Origin: Pseudoxanthomonas beigongshangi
GTDB taxonomy: Bacteria > Pseudomonadota > Gammaproteobacteria > Xanthomonadales > Xanthomonadaceae
Assembly (NCBI RefSeq): GCF_016820515.1
Contig: NZ_JADHDV010000010.1
Span: 94,851 to 158,850, forward strand
Reading direction: 5' to 3'
DNA length: 64,000 nt
The notes beneath the pieces were generated by a model. It was not told the DNA's origin. It worked only from the letters and a program-made list of their open reading frames with translations, and did no database searches. A program made the translations under genes and the position numbers. Shown here piece after piece: positions 46,304-57,783 of the stretch. The stretch's first letter is position 1. Every line of letters starts with the position of its first letter.

Positions 46304-46927
46304 TTACAGCCGCTGCCAGCCGAATCCGTCATCGCGGCGGTAATACACCGCCACCGCGCGGCCATAGACCTTGTCGGCGTCGACGAAGCCGAAGAAGCGG
46401 CCATCGAGACTGTTGCCGCGGTGATCGCCAAGTACCAGCAGCTTGCCAGCCGGCACCACCATGCCGTGGATGTCGGGGCCGCCGCCAAGATCGAGATCGA
46501 GGCGGGCGGCGCGGGTGCCGAAATCCTCGCGGGGCATGGCGCCGTCGAGCCGCAGCGGGCGGCCGTTGATGCTCAGATGGCCGTCCCGCAGGTCCACGCG
46601 GTCGCCGGCCACCGCCGCCACGCGCTTGATCAGGCGCGTGCCGTCCGCCGGGGAGTCGAACACGGCCACGTCGCCGCGCTGCGGGGTACCCGCGGCCAGC
46701 AGGGCGTGCGAGGTGAACGGCAGGCGCAGGCCATAGGCGCGCATGTCCACCACCACCCGGTCGCCCGGTTGCAGGGTCGGCTGCATCGACCCGCTGGGTA
46801 CGCGGTAGTGGTTGGCCAGGGTGTCGCGGGCGGCAAGGAGCAGGCCGAGCATGGCCAGCACGGGCAGGGCTTCCTTCTTCAGCCAGGCCAGGGCGCGCGG
46901 CCCCGGCGTTCGGGATACGGTCTGCAA
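46304..46927 (-). CDS. S26-family signal peptidase (LepB-like), TTG start
   Basis: This 207-residue membrane protease has one N-terminal helix (ALPVLAMLGLLLAARDTLA), then catalytic Ser47 in VPSGSMQPTLQPGD. The Lys dyad is Lys101 in GTRLIKRVAAVAGD, and box E-like GDHRGNSLDGRFFG follows. It is shorter than housekeeping LepB (about 260-320) and is not beside lepA, so it is probably a second, specialised S26 enzyme. TTG 46927 has GGAG at eight bases; another TTG at 47032 would add 35 Pro/Arg-rich residues. It interrupts the usual infC-rpmI linkage on the opposite strand. Confidence 0.85.
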   Translation of the reverse strand: MQTVSRTPGPRALAWLKKEALPVLAMLGLLLAARDTLANHYRVPSGSMQPTLQPGDRVVVDMRAYGLRLPFTSHALLAAGTPQRGDVAVFDSPADGTRLIKRVAAVAGDRVDLRDGHLSINGRPLRLDGAMPREDFGTRAARLDLDLGGGPDIHGMVVPAGKLLVLGDHRGNSLDGRFFGFVDADKVYGRAVAVYYRRDDGFGWQRL

Positions 46928-47215
46928 GCGTGCCGCTCCATGGGACGAGGCCGGCTTGGACCGGTCGCCGGGCGGCGAGTTCCTGTACGCCGGGGCGGGG
47001 CCGAAGGCGCGGCCGAACCCGCTGATTTGCAAGGGAAACCAAGTCCCGGCATAATGTGCGGCCCGGTTCTCCGGGATTGGCTGCTCGCAGCCCAGGACCC
47101 GCTGTTTATTCCATTTGGAATCAATGGCTTACAAGCCGACTGGGGCATGGATGGAAAGCGTGGCACGAAGTGCCGCCGCCCAGGTCAGTGACATAAACCC
47201 ATCAAGGACATCGCA

Positions 47216-47413
47216 ATGCCCAAGATCAAGACCCACCGGGCGGCGGCCAAGCGTTTCCGCAAGACCGCCTCCGGCAAGTACAAGGCTGGCCACGCCAACC
47301 GCAGCCACATCCTCACCAAGAAAGCGACCAAGCGTAAGCGCGGCCTGCGTGCGACGAACATTGTTCGCGCCGAGGACAGCAGCCGTCTGGACCGCATGCT
47401 TCCCTACCTCTGA
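47216..47413 (+). CDS. rpmI: 50S ribosomal protein L35
   Basis: This 65-residue basic protein matches the whole family ([41 protein letters not shown]). AGGAC precedes ATG 47216. rplT follows after 10 bases. The promoter must lie in the gap 46928-47215 shared with the divergent signal peptidase gene, where I see no confident hexamer pair. Confidence 0.97.
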   Translation: MPKIKTHRAAAKRFRKTASGKYKAGHANRSHILTKKATKRKRGLRATNIVRAEDSSRLDRMLPYL

Positions 47414-47423
47414 GGACTGAACC

Positions 47424-47783
47424 ATGGCACGAGTTAAGCGTGGCGTGACGGCGCGTCGCCGGCACAAGAAAGTTCTCCACCTGGCCAAGGGCTACTACAA
47501 CGCCCGTCGCAAGGTTTTCCGCGTCGCCAAGCAGGCGGTCATCAAGGCGCAGCAGTACGCCTACATCGGCCGCAAGCAGAAGAAGCGCAACTTCCGTTCG
47601 CTGTGGATCACCCGCATCAACGCGGCGGCCCGCATCAACGGCCTGAGCTACAGCCGCTTCATGAACGGCCTGCAGAAGGCTGGCATCACCCTGGACCGCA
47701 AGGTGCTGGCGGATATCGCCGTGCACGATGCGACGGGTTTTGCGGCCCTGGCTGAAAAGGCGAAGGGCGCACTCGCAGCCTAA
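47424..47783 (+). CDS. rplT: 50S ribosomal protein L20
   Basis: This 119-residue protein covers the full family ([57 protein letters not shown]). In E. coli L20 represses its own operon by binding the rpmI leader; no such structure could be identified by eye here. GAGGACTG precedes its ATG. Confidence 0.97.
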   Translation: MARVKRGVTARRRHKKVLHLAKGYYNARRKVFRVAKQAVIKAQQYAYIGRKQKKRNFRSLWITRINAAARINGLSYSRFMNGLQKAGITLDRKVLADIAVHDATGFAALAEKAKGALAA

Positions 47784-47834
47784 GCTGCGATCTCCACCGT
47801 AAACGCAGTACCGGCAGTTCACCGCCGAACACGT

Positions 47835-47868
47835 GGGGAAGGGCGCGAGTCCTTCCCCATTGTTTTTT
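47835..47868 (+). terminator. Terminator or attenuator between rplT and pheS
   Basis: GGGGAAGG (47835-47842) pairs with CCTTCCCC (47851-47858), and ATTGTTTTTT follows. It lies 57 bases before pheS. It may end rpmI-rplT or act as a pheST attenuator, but no Phe-rich leader peptide is seen upstream. Confidence 0.8.
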
Positions 47869-47921
47869 GTGGCCCCGGATTCGATTCCGGGCCACGGACA
47901 AGCCGAACCTCATCTGGATGA

Positions 47922-49039
<1,118 letters not shown>

Positions 49040-49047
49040 GTGACACG

Positions 49048-51441
49048 ATGAAATTCAGCGAAAACTGGCTGCGCAGCCATGTTCCCACCCAGGCCACCCG
49101 CGACGAACTGTCGGCGGTGCTGACCGCGATCGGACTGGAGGTCGAGGAAGTGACGGCGCTGGGCGACGGCCTGGCCGGCGTCGTGGTGGCTCGCATCGTC
49201 GAATGCGCGCGGCATCCGGAGGCGGATCGCCTGCAGATCTGCCAGGTGGACGCCGGGCAGGGCGCGCTCCTGCAGATCGTGTGCGGTGCGCCGAATGCGC
49301 GCCCGGGACTGGTCGCTCCGCTGGCCATGATCGGCGCCAACCTCGGCGGCATCGCCATCAAGGCCGCCAAACTGCGTGGCGTCGAATCCAACGGCATGCT
49401 CTGCTCGGCCAAGGAACTGGGTATCGACGCCGATGCTTCCGGCCTGCTGGAACTGCCGGATGACGCGCCCGTCGGTACGCCCATCGGCGATTATCTGGGC
49501 CTGCCGGACGCCAGCATCGAAATCAAGTTGACGCCCAATCGCGCGGATTGCTTCAGCGTTCGCGGCATCGCTTACGACGTGGCCGCCGCGGTCGGCAGCC
49601 AGGTCAAGCCGCTGGATGCCGATCCCGTTCCCGCCCGGGACGATGCGGCGCGGGTGGTCGAACTTGAAGCCGGCGAGCGGGTGCCGCGTTTCGCTGGCCG
49701 GGTGATATCCGGTGTCGACGCCACCGCGCCCACGCCGGTCTGGATGGCCGAGCGCCTGCGCCGTGCCGGTGTGCGTCCGATCAGCCTGCTGGTGGATGTC
49801 ACCCAGTACGTGATGCTGGAGCTGGGCCAGCCCATGCACGCCTTCGATCAGGATCTGCTGGACGGCACGGTCGTCGTGCGGCCGGCGCGTGCGGGAGAAC
49901 AGATCAAGTTGCTCGATGGCCGCACCGTGACGGTGGACGAAGAGTTCCTGGTCGTTTCCGACAGCCAGGGCGGCAAGGCCGCGCGGGCCGTGGCGCTTGG
50001 CGGCATCATGGGTGGATACGACACCCGCGTCACCGATGCCACCCGCAACGTGTTCCTGGAGGCGGCGCACTGGATTCCGTCCGCCATCATCGGCCGCAGC
50101 CGCCGACTGGGCATGCACACCGACGCTGGCCACCGTTTCGAGCGGGGCGTCGATCCGGAACTGCCGCGCATCGCCGTGGAATACGCGACCCGGCTGATCC
50201 TGGCCGTCGCCGGCGGCGTGCCAGGGCCGGTGACCGAGACCGTGCTGCCGGAACACCTGTCGGCGCCGAAGGCCATCGGCCTGCGCCGCGCGCGCGTCGC
50301 GCGCGTGCTGGGCATCGAAATCGCCGATGTCGAGATCGAACGCATCCTGCAGGCGCTGGGCATGCAGGTCTCGCGCGATGGCGAAGGCTGGCGGGTGGTA
50401 CCGCCGAGCCGTCGCTTCGATATCGCGATCGAGGAGGACCTGATCGAGGAACTGGCGCGCATCCATGGCTACGAGCGCATCCCGACCACGCTGCCCGGCG
50501 GCGCCACGCGCGTAGCCGTGCAGACCGAAACCCGGGTCGAACCGTCGACCGTGCGCCGCCAGCTGGCCGCGCGCGAATATCTGGAAACGATCAACTATGC
50601 CTTCGTCGATGCATCGTGGTTGGCGCATTGGCAGGTTTCCGACGGGGCGGTGCCGCTGGCCAATCCCCTCAGCGCCGAACTGGGCGTGATGCGGACGCAG
50701 TTGCTGCCGGGCCTGGTGGCCGCCCTCGGCCGCAACGTGGCGCGCCAGGCCGGGCGCGTGCGCCTGTTCGAGCTGGGCAACGTCTTCAGCGTCTCCGGCG
50801 AAGGCAAGGCGCCGTTGGAAACCCTGCGCATCGCCGCCGCGGCCTGCGGCGACGCACGCGCCGAACAGTGGGGCGAAAAGCCCGCGCGCAAGGTCGACTT
50901 CCACGACCTCAAGGGTGATCTGGAAAGTCTGGCGGCCACGGCTGGCGCGGTGCTGGAATATCGGCCGTCCACCCGGCCGTTCGGTCACCCGGGACGCTCG
51001 GCGGACATCTACCGCGACGGGCGGCCCGTGGGCTGGATCGGCCAGTTGCATCCGCGCCTGCAGCGACAGCTGGACCTGGATGCGGACGTGGTGGCCTTCG
51101 AAGTGGATCTCGCGCCGCTGGCTGAACGCGCGGTCGCGCGCGCATCGGAGCTGTCCAGGTTCCCGTCCGTCCGCCGGGATCTCGCGTTCGTCGTCGCGGA
51201 TCAGGTGCCCTGGGATGCCCTGCGCCAGACCGCGCGAGAGGCCGCGGGCCCGCTGTTGCGGGACGTCCAGCTGTTCGACCGCTATGTCGGGCAGGGCGTC
51301 GAATCAGGTCAAAAGAGTCTCGCTATGGGCTTGATTTTGCAGGACAACTCACGCACTCTGACCGACCGCGACGTGGAAACCGTGGTCGCAGGCATCGTGG
51401 CCGCCATCGAGGCGGCCCATGGAGCGAAGATCCGCGGATGA
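49048..51441 (+). CDS. pheT: Phenylalanine-tRNA ligase beta subunit
   Basis: This 797-residue subunit has an N-terminal B1 domain ([12 protein letters not shown]) and a tRNA-binding EMAP-like domain ([28 protein letters not shown]). B3/B4 editing domains follow ([18 protein letters not shown]), then B5 ([15 protein letters not shown]), the catalytic-like domain and the C-terminal FDX-ACB domain ([28 protein letters not shown]). It is complete (E. coli 795). The ribosome site GGTGA is at the edge of the repeat. ihfA follows after 52 bases. Confidence 0.97.
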   Translation: MKFSENWLRSHVPTQATRDELSAVLTAIGLEVEEVTALGDGLAGVVVARIVECARHPEADRLQICQVDAGQGALLQIVCGAPNARPGLVAPLAMIGANLGGIAIKAAKLRGVESNGMLCSAKELGIDADASGLLELPDDAPVGTPIGDYLGLPDASIEIKLTPNRADCFSVRGIAYDVAAAVGSQVKPLDADPVPARDDAARVVELEAGERVPRFAGRVISGVDATAPTPVWMAERLRRAGVRPISLLVDVTQYVMLELGQPMHAFDQDLLDGTVVVRPARAGEQIKLLDGRTVTVDEEFLVVSDSQGGKAARAVALGGIMGGYDTRVTDATRNVFLEAAHWIPSAIIGRSRRLGMHTDAGHRFERGVDPELPRIAVEYATRLILAVAGGVPGPVTETVLPEHLSAPKAIGLRRARVARVLGIEIADVEIERILQALGMQVSRDGEGWRVVPPSRRFDIAIEEDLIEELARIHGYERIPTTLPGGATRVAVQTETRVEPSTVRRQLAAREYLETINYAFVDASWLAHWQVSDGAVPLANPLSAELGVMRTQLLPGLVAALGRNVARQAGRVRLFELGNVFSVSGEGKAPLETLRIAAAACGDARAEQWGEKPARKVDFHDLKGDLESLAATAGAVLEYRPSTRPFGHPGRSADIYRDGRPVGWIGQLHPRLQRQLDLDADVVAFEVDLAPLAERAVARASELSRFPSVRRDLAFVVADQVPWDALRQTAREAAGPLLRDVQLFDRYVGQGVESGQKSLAMGLILQDNSRTLTDRDVETVVAGIVAAIEAAHGAKIRG

Positions 51442-51493
51442 ACGGCGTGAAGGCAATGGCAGGACTGGGAATAGAAATAGGGGACAGGCAGAA

Positions 51494-51793
51494 ATGGCGC
51501 TGACCAAGGCCGAGATGGCCGAACGGCTGTTCGACGAAGTGGGTCTCAACAAGCGCGAGGCCAAGGAGTTCGTGGACGCCTATTTCGACGTGCTGCGCGA
51601 TGCGCTGGAGCAGGGGCGGCAGGTCAAGTTGTCCGGTTTCGGCAACTTCGACCTGCGCCGCAAGAACCAGCGGCCGGGCCGCAACCCCAAGACCGGGGAA
51701 GAGATTCCCATTTCGGCGCGGACCGTGGTGACGTTCCGGCCGGGGCAGAAACTCAAGGAGCGTGTGGAAGCCTATGCTGGATCCGGGCAGTAA
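51494..51793 (+). CDS. ihfA: Integration host factor alpha subunit
   Basis: This 99-residue DNA-bending protein forms a heterodimer with IhfB. It has [44 protein letters not shown] with the intercalating Pro in RPGRNP, and [13 protein letters not shown]. The order pheST-ihfA-merR is the usual one in gammaproteobacteria. GGGGACAGG precedes ATG 51494. It overlaps the merR gene by 20 bases. Confidence 0.97.
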   Translation: MALTKAEMAERLFDEVGLNKREAKEFVDAYFDVLRDALEQGRQVKLSGFGNFDLRRKNQRPGRNPKTGEEIPISARTVVTFRPGQKLKERVEAYAGSGQ

Positions 51794-52130
51794 TCGCGAG
51801 CTACCGCCGATTCCGGCGAAGCGCTACTTCACCATCGGTGAGGTCAGTGAACTGTGCGACGTCAAACCGCACGTGCTGCGCTACTGGGAAACGGAATTCC
51901 CCAGTCTCGAACCCGCCAAGCGCCGAGGCAACCGTCGCTACTACCAGCGCCACGACGTGCTGATGGTGCGCCAGATCCGCAGCCTGCTGTACGAACAGGG
52001 CTATACCATCGGCGGCGCGCGCCTGCGGCTGGAAGGCGAAGGCGCCAAGCAGGAATCGGCGCTCAGCAACCAGATCGTCCGCCAGGTGCGGATGGAGCTG
52101 GAAGAAATCCTGCAGCTGCTTCGCCGCTGA
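51774..52130 (+). CDS. MerR-family transcriptional regulator
   Basis: This 118-residue protein has the winged helix-turn-helix [28 protein letters not shown] (22-49) and the wing [14 protein letters not shown] helical C-terminus without effector cysteines follows. It is the conserved MerR gene always found after ihfA, with unknown targets. ATG 51774 follows GGAAG; a GTG at 51762 is an alternative. It overlaps ihfA by 20 bases and is the last gene of the group before tRNA-Pro. Confidence 0.93.
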   Translation: MLDPGSNRELPPIPAKRYFTIGEVSELCDVKPHVLRYWETEFPSLEPAKRRGNRRYYQRHDVLMVRQIRSLLYEQGYTIGGARLRLEGEGAKQESALSNQIVRQVRMELEEILQLLRR

Positions 52131-52173
52131 GCCCTTCCGCGGACGCGCCTAGGAAAGCCGGGCGCGTTGCCGC

Positions 52174-52179
52174 TATAAT
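52174..52179 (+). promoter_or_regulatory. Minus-10 box of tRNA-Pro
   Basis: A perfect TATAAT lies 37 bases upstream of the tRNA. The -35 region (TAGGAA near 52150) is poor. Confidence 0.45.
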
Positions 52180-52215
52180 CAGCGGCCGCCCGCAAGGCGG
52201 ACGTTTTCCAGGATT

Positions 52216-52292
52216 CGGGGTATAGCGCAGCCTGGTAGCGCACCAGTCTGGGGGACTGGTGGTCGTCGGTTCGAATCCGGCTACCCCGACCA
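52216..52292 (+). tRNA. tRNA-Pro (GGG)
   Basis: A 77-base cloverleaf has acceptor stem CGGGGTA/TACCCCG and D-arm AGCGCAGCCTGGTAGCGC. The anticodon stem is CCAGT/ACTGG with loop CTGGGGG (GGG), and the T-loop is TTCGAAT. CCA is encoded. Confidence 0.97.
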
Positions 52293-52306
52293 ACTCGCAA
52301 GAGACG

Positions 52307-52333
52307 AAAAAGCCCGCCGAGCGCGGGCTTTTT
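52307..52333 (+). terminator. Terminator of tRNA-Pro
   Basis: AAAAAGCCCGC pairs with GCGGGCTTTTT around CGAGC. The A/T ends make it potentially bidirectional. Confidence 0.88.
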
Positions 52334-52394
52334 CGTGCCGGCCTGTTGCGGGCCACCTTGCGGGGAACCCCATGCTCATGTTTAGTATTCCTTC

Positions 52395-52865
52395 ATGCAC
52401 CCGCGCGCCGAAGAGTTGATCCAGTCGCTGGACCTGGCTCCCCACCCGGAGGGCGGGTACTACCGTCGCATCTTCGAATCGACCAAGCGCACCGAGGTCA
52501 ATGGCATCGAGCGGCCGACGCTCACCGCCATCAAGTACCTGCTGGTCGCCGGCGTCACCAGCCGCTGGCACCGGGTGGACGCCACCGAGATCTGGGACTG
52601 GTCCGAAGGCAGCCCGCTGGAGCTGTCGATGTTCGATCCGGAAAACCGCACCCTCAGCCGTGCCCAGCTCGACACGTCCGCGCGCGGCGGACAGCAGGTC
52701 CAGGTGGTGAAGGCCGGCATCTGGCAGAGCGCGCGCAGCCTGGGCGACTACAGCCTGATGGATTGCTCGGTGTCGCCGGGCTTCGTCTGGAAGGGTTTCC
52801 AGCTGCTGGAGCACGACAGCGAAACCGCACGGCACCTGCGCGAGGCCGGCGGCAAGGTCGCCTGA
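52395..52865 (+). CDS. DUF985-type cupin protein
   Basis: This 156-residue single-domain cupin matches the Cupin_5 (DUF985) family: [55 protein letters not shown] and DCSVSPGFVWKGFQLL. The family is widely conserved with no assigned reaction; some members are proposed sugar epimerases. ATG 52395 lacks a clear ribosome site. It is monocistronic after the tRNA-Pro terminator. Confidence 0.88.
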   Translation: MHPRAEELIQSLDLAPHPEGGYYRRIFESTKRTEVNGIERPTLTAIKYLLVAGVTSRWHRVDATEIWDWSEGSPLELSMFDPENRTLSRAQLDTSARGGQQVQVVKAGIWQSARSLGDYSLMDCSVSPGFVWKGFQLLEHDSETARHLREAGGKVA

Positions 52866-52942
52866 GTCACGGGAACCGGCGGTTGGTCGCGTGGTCTGAA
52901 TCGCCGCCCGGCGCACCTGGCGCCTTTCCGTGAGTGCAGGGA

Positions 52943-53974
52943 ATGCGATTGTCGATTTGCACAGGCTTGATTCTGGTTTCCTGCTGGTCGTGGGGTGCCT
53001 TGGCCCAGCAACCGCAAAGGCCGGTCATCAAGGATACCGAAACCCCGGCCGCGGGGCCGGTCATCGACATGGACACCGTCGTGGTCAGCGGCGCGCAGCC
53101 GGGCCCGGGCCTGTGGCGGGTCAGCCGTGACGGACACGTGCTGTACATCCTGGGTACGCAATCCCCGTTGCCCAAGCAGATGATCTGGCAGTCGCGCGAT
53201 GTGGAACAGGTCATTGCCTCGTCGCAGGAAGCCATCAAGCCACCACGGGTCAAGGTGGATGCCGACATCGGCATCATTCGCGGTGCACTGCTCATTCCTT
53301 CCATGCTCAAGGCCCGGCGCAATCCCGACGATCGGACCTTGCGGGATGTATTGCCCCCGGACCTCCACGCGCGCTGGTTGATCCAGAAGGCGCGCTACCT
53401 GGGGCGGGACAAGGGCGTGGAGAAATGGCGCCCGATCTTTGCGGCACGGGAGCTCTACGAAGCCGCGCTCAAGCGGGCGGGACTGGCCGAGTCCGGCATC
53501 GTCAGTCCGGTGGTGGACAAGGCCATCAAGCGACACGGCCTGAAAGTCACCACGCCATTGCTCAGCTTCAAGGTCGAACAGCCCAGGCAGGCATTGAAGG
53601 AGTTTGCGGGTACCCAACTGGACGACAGCGCCTGCTTCAGGGCGACCCTGGATCGCGTGGAAAACGATCTGCCCTTGATGACTGCCCGCGCCAATGCCTG
53701 GGCGGTCGGTGACATTCCCGCGCTTCGCGCCTTGCCCTATGGCGATCAGAACCGCACTTGCGCGCAGGTTCTGACCGAAACCGAGTTCGCCCGCAAGCGC
53801 GGCGTCGCCAATGTCGCCGCTGCACTGCAGGACCAATGGCTGGAGGCTGCGGAAAATGCGCTGCGGACCAACGCTTCCACTTTCGCGACCTTGCCGATCG
53901 CCGAGTTGCTCAGAAGCGATGGGCCACTGGCGAAGTTGCGGGCGCAGGGATACCAGGTCGAGGCACCGGAATAG
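52943..53974 (+). CDS. TraB/GumN-family secreted protein lacking the motif histidine
   Basis: This 343-residue protein has a signal peptide (MRLSICTGLILVSCWSWGALA). A TraB/GumN (TIKI-like) domain follows: GPGLWRVSRDGHVLYILGTQSPLPKQM, then a helical middle and the C-terminal QDQWLEAAENALRTNASTFATLPIAELL. In TIKI/TraB metalloproteases the first motif is GxxH; here it reads GTQSP with no His, so metalloprotease activity is doubtful. Two cysteines (SACFRAT, NRTCAQV) may form a disulfide. It is followed after 92 bases by a secreted TPR protein on the same strand. Confidence 0.82.
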   Translation: MRLSICTGLILVSCWSWGALAQQPQRPVIKDTETPAAGPVIDMDTVVVSGAQPGPGLWRVSRDGHVLYILGTQSPLPKQMIWQSRDVEQVIASSQEAIKPPRVKVDADIGIIRGALLIPSMLKARRNPDDRTLRDVLPPDLHARWLIQKARYLGRDKGVEKWRPIFAARELYEAALKRAGLAESGIVSPVVDKAIKRHGLKVTTPLLSFKVEQPRQALKEFAGTQLDDSACFRATLDRVENDLPLMTARANAWAVGDIPALRALPYGDQNRTCAQVLTETEFARKRGVANVAAALQDQWLEAAENALRTNASTFATLPIAELLRSDGPLAKLRAQGYQVEAPE

Positions 53975-54066
53975 CCATCGAAATGGCCACCCGGTGCTTC
54001 GGCACTGGCTACCCGCATCTGGTTCCCGTTTAATGGACGTCCGTCCACGGTCCTGGGGATGACCGC

Positions 54067-55587
54067 ATGCGCCTTGCCGGAATGGCACTCACCACGATCC
54101 TGTGCCTGTCGATGACGGGTGCCGTCGGTGCTTGGGAAAGCACGCGAAAGGCTTCGCCGGCCCAACACACGGTCAATGATCCCTATCAACAACGCATCCA
54201 GGACGTTGCAGGGCGGTTCCAGCTTTCAGAATCCCGCCGCCTGAACCGGGAACTCAAGCCCATTCTTGCCGACAGGCGTTTTGACGCGTTGCCCGACGCG
54301 CAGCGCCACGGCCTGCTGATCATGGCCGCGGCCGCTGCCGCGTTCGAGGACGAAGGCGAGCGCTCGCGCTCATTGTTCCTGCGCAGCATCCAGATCAAGC
54401 CCACCGGCTATGCGTGGTACATGCTGTCGATGCTGGAAATCGAGGATGGACAGAATGATCAGGCAGCGCTCTATCTGAGCCGGGCATTGGTGGAAAGTCC
54501 CGGCGAACTGGCCGATTTCCCCGAGGAAATAGTGCCCGAGATCCTTCGTGCCTCGACGGCGGGATCCGATGCGAAGTTCGGACTATTGCAGGCTCTTTAC
54601 GAGGCTGGCTGGGATCAGCGCGGGTTGGGGGCCAGTGATACCTGGTTCAAGCTGGCCGAGGAATACCTGCGGCGCGGAGAACCAACGCAGGCACGTGGGC
54701 CGATTGAACGCATCGATGGCGCGATGGCGCTGATCAAGCTGCGCATCGACCGCCGCTTCGATGGCGTGATGTCGGAACTGGAAGGTCTGCCGTCTCCGGA
54801 GCAGGCCGCGCAACGGCGCGTTGAACGGCTCCGGCGCCTGGCAACCGAACAGCCTCGCCGGCTGGAGCCGCTCAGCGAGTTGATGGGGGCGTTGCTGGTC
54901 GTCGGCCAATGGGACGAAGTGGTCCGTCTCAGCGGTGAGGTCAAGGCGCGCCTGAAGGAGGCGCCCGTCGATGCGCCGCCATTCGACGATGTCGACCAGT
55001 ACCTGTGGGTGCAGAACCGACGCAGTACCGCGTTGCGCGCGCTCGGACGCTGGGACGAGGCCGTCGCCGAATTGGCCGAGGCCGCGCGTACGCCGGACCG
55101 CGGGCAGACCAACGTCAACCAGGTTCTCAACCTGGGGGGACTGTACTGCTCGCTGGGCAGGCCGGATGACGCGCTTGCCGCGATTGCCCCGGTGGGGGAG
55201 ATGAGTGGCTACGGAAAGATGGTGCAGGCGTCCGTGCAACTGTGTGCCGCGACGCTCAAGCGGGACACGCGTGGAATCGAGCGGACACTCGGCTATCTGC
55301 GCAAGCATCGCGCGGACGGAGAAGACCTCCTGCTGGACGGCCTCGTGAGCACGGGGCGGCTGGACGAGGCGGCTGTCGAACTCATCGCGCAGCTGGAGGC
55401 GCTCGATACCCGCGCCGAAACCCTGCTGTCGATACAGGAACTGAAAGAGCATGACCCCATGCCTGGTGACGTCGAGTCCCATGCGCAGTGGAAAGCGCTG
55501 GTTGCGCGAGCCGATGTACAGGCCGTGGTTGCCCGGCTTGGCCGTATCGAGCACTACCCGCTTTATTGGGGGTGGGATGACCACTAA
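54067..55587 (+). CDS. Secreted tetratricopeptide-repeat protein of unknown function
   Basis: This 506-residue protein has an N-terminal signal peptide (MALTTILCLSMTGAVGAW). The rest is all helical, with degenerate TPR-like units: AWYMLSMLEIEDGQNDQAALYLSRALVES, ALRALGRWDEAVAELAEAAR, LYCSLGRPDDALAAIAPVG and GLVSTGRLDEAAVELIAQLEAL. No catalytic motif is visible. GGGGATG precedes ATG 54067. It may be co-expressed with the GumN-like gene and act as a periplasmic scaffold; this is inference from position only. Confidence 0.75.
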   Translation: MRLAGMALTTILCLSMTGAVGAWESTRKASPAQHTVNDPYQQRIQDVAGRFQLSESRRLNRELKPILADRRFDALPDAQRHGLLIMAAAAAAFEDEGERSRSLFLRSIQIKPTGYAWYMLSMLEIEDGQNDQAALYLSRALVESPGELADFPEEIVPEILRASTAGSDAKFGLLQALYEAGWDQRGLGASDTWFKLAEEYLRRGEPTQARGPIERIDGAMALIKLRIDRRFDGVMSELEGLPSPEQAAQRRVERLRRLATEQPRRLEPLSELMGALLVVGQWDEVVRLSGEVKARLKEAPVDAPPFDDVDQYLWVQNRRSTALRALGRWDEAVAELAEAARTPDRGQTNVNQVLNLGGLYCSLGRPDDALAAIAPVGEMSGYGKMVQASVQLCAATLKRDTRGIERTLGYLRKHRADGEDLLLDGLVSTGRLDEAAVELIAQLEALDTRAETLLSIQELKEHDPMPGDVESHAQWKALVARADVQAVVARLGRIEHYPLYWGWDDH

Positions 55588-55696
55588 TCCGGGAAGCCCG
55601 GCAAGCATGCGTTATCAGGGGTAACCACGACCCGGTTGGTGGCCCGGTAGCCGTGAACCGTGTTCCTAGGCGCGGGGTTTCGATTTCTGGCCGGGA

Positions 55697-57601
55697 TCAG
55701 CCTGCCGCGCTGAGGGGCGCGCTGGCCGCCAGTTGCGGCCAGCGGCGCAGCACGGAGGCGCGGATGCCTGCCGCGTCGATGCCCGCTTCGGCCAGCAGAT
55801 CCTCGCGGCTGGCGTGATGCTGGAATTCGTCGGGCAGACCGAGATGCAGCACGGGCAGGGCGATGCCCTCGGCATTGAGCAGTTCAGCCACGCCGGAACC
55901 CGCACCGCCCATCACCACGTTGTCCTCCACGGTGACGAAACCCTGGTGGCTGGTGGCAAGCTCCAATACCAATGCGCGATCCAGTGGTTTGACGAAGCGC
56001 ATGTTGACCACGGTCAGGCCCAGTTCGCGACCGACCTGCTCGGCGGCGGCGACCGTGGATCCGAACGCCAGCAGCGCCACGCGATTGCCGCGCGTGCGCA
56101 GTTCGGCCTTGCCGATCGGCAGGGTGTCCAGATCCGTCTGCACGGCCACGCCGGGACCGGTGCCCCGCGGATAGCGAACCGCGGCCGGGCCGGCGTGGTG
56201 ATAGCCGGTGCTGAGCATGCGTCGGCATTCGTTCTCGTCCGCCGGCGCCATCACCACCATGTTCGGCACGCAGCGCAGATAGCTCAGGTCCAGGTTGCCG
56301 GCATGGGTGGCGCCGTCCGGGCCGACCACGCCGCCGCGATCGATGGCGAACAGGACATCGAGATCCTGGATCGCCACGTCATGCACCAGCTGGTCGTAGC
56401 CGCGCTGCAGGAAGGTGGAGTAGATCGCCACCACCGGCTTGCCGCCTTCGCAGGCCATGCCGGCGGCGAGCGTCACCGCGTGCTGCTCGGCGATGGCGAC
56501 GTCAAAATAGCGCTCGGGGTATTCCTTGCTGAAACGCACCAGTCCCGAGCCTTCGCGCATCGCGGGCGTGATGCCCAGCAGCCTGGGTTCGGCCGCGGCC
56601 ATGTCGCAAAGCCAGTCGCCGAAGATGTCGGTATAGGTCGGCTTCTTGGCGCCGCTCTTGCTGACCAGGCCCTTTTCCGGATCGAACGGGCCGACCGCGT
56701 GATATCCGATCTGATCGCCCTCGGCCAACTCGTAGCCCTTGCCCTTGGTGGTCAGGATGTGCAGCAGCTGCGGTCCCTTCAGGGTCTTGAGCGTCTTCAG
56801 CGCGCCGACCAGCGCTTCCACGTCGTGGCCGTCAATCGGGCCGGTGTAATGGAAGCCCATCTGTTCGAACAGGGTGGATGGCACGAACATGCCCTTCCAG
56901 TGCTCCTCCCAGCGGCGCATGAAGCGCGCCGGCGGCTTCTTCTTGTCGCCCAGCAGTTTCTTGCCACCCTCGCGCAGTGCGTTGAGGGTGCGGCTGCTGC
57001 TCAGCCGTCCCAGCATCTTGGTCAGCCCGCCGACGTTCTCCGAAATCGACATCTGGTTGTCGTTGAGGATGACCAGCAGGTTCGGTTCGGGTTCCATGCC
57101 GCCGGCATGGTTGAGCGCTTCGAAGGCCATGCCCGCGGTCATCGCGCCGTCGCCGATCACGGCGACCACCTTGCGGTCGTCGCCCTTCTGCGCGAGTGCG
57201 ACGGCCATGCCCAGGGCGGCGGAGATCGAGGTGGAAGAGTGGCCGACCCCGAACGTGTCGTATTCGCTTTCCTCGCGCTTGGGGAACGGCGCGACGCCGT
57301 CCTTCTGCTTGACCGTGTGGATCTGGTCGCGGCGGCCGGTGAGGATCTTGTGCGGATAGCACTGGTGGCCGACGTCCCAGACCAGGCGGTCGACCGGGGT
57401 CTCGTACAGATAATGCAGGGCGACGGTGAGTTCGATCACGCCCAGACCGGCGCCGAAATGGCCGCCGCTCTTGCCAACCGATTCGATCAGGTAGCCGCGC
57501 AGCTCCTCGGCGATGGCCGGCAGTTCGGACTCCTCGAACCGACGCAGGTCGGCGGGGGTCTCGATGCGGGAAAGGCGGGGGTAGCGGGCGGGATCGATCA
57601 T
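55697..57601 (-). CDS. dxs: 1-deoxy-D-xylulose-5-phosphate synthase
   Basis: This 634-residue thiamine diphosphate enzyme catalyses the first step of the MEP isoprenoid pathway, from pyruvate and glyceraldehyde-3-phosphate. Recognised are [41 protein letters not shown], the ThDP motif [15 protein letters not shown] ... LNDNQMSIS, and the transketolase-like half [36 protein letters not shown] 57601 gives the standard [10 protein letters not shown] start. It is apparently monocistronic. Confidence 0.97.
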   Translation of the reverse strand: MIDPARYPRLSRIETPADLRRFEESELPAIAEELRGYLIESVGKSGGHFGAGLGVIELTVALHYLYETPVDRLVWDVGHQCYPHKILTGRRDQIHTVKQKDGVAPFPKREESEYDTFGVGHSSTSISAALGMAVALAQKGDDRKVVAVIGDGAMTAGMAFEALNHAGGMEPEPNLLVILNDNQMSISENVGGLTKMLGRLSSSRTLNALREGGKKLLGDKKKPPARFMRRWEEHWKGMFVPSTLFEQMGFHYTGPIDGHDVEALVGALKTLKTLKGPQLLHILTTKGKGYELAEGDQIGYHAVGPFDPEKGLVSKSGAKKPTYTDIFGDWLCDMAAAEPRLLGITPAMREGSGLVRFSKEYPERYFDVAIAEQHAVTLAAGMACEGGKPVVAIYSTFLQRGYDQLVHDVAIQDLDVLFAIDRGGVVGPDGATHAGNLDLSYLRCVPNMVVMAPADENECRRMLSTGYHHAGPAAVRYPRGTGPGVAVQTDLDTLPIGKAELRTRGNRVALLAFGSTVAAAEQVGRELGLTVVNMRFVKPLDRALVLELATSHQGFVTVEDNVVMGGAGSGVAELLNAEGIALPVLHLGLPDEFQHHASREDLLAEAGIDAAGIRASVLRRWPQLAASAPLSAAG

Positions 57602-57783
57602 GGGCTTGATTTCATCTGGCCCGCTATTTTCCCCCCCTTGTGTGAGGCGGGGCAAGCGAACGGGTGAAGCCGGGGCGAAGCGACGCGGCCCGGGCGGGCG
57701 AAACTCACGACCTGTTCATTTGCCGGCCGTGGCGTTCGGGTGCTTTCGGGCATAAGGGGCCGGGCAGGCCGGAACGGCCGGGC

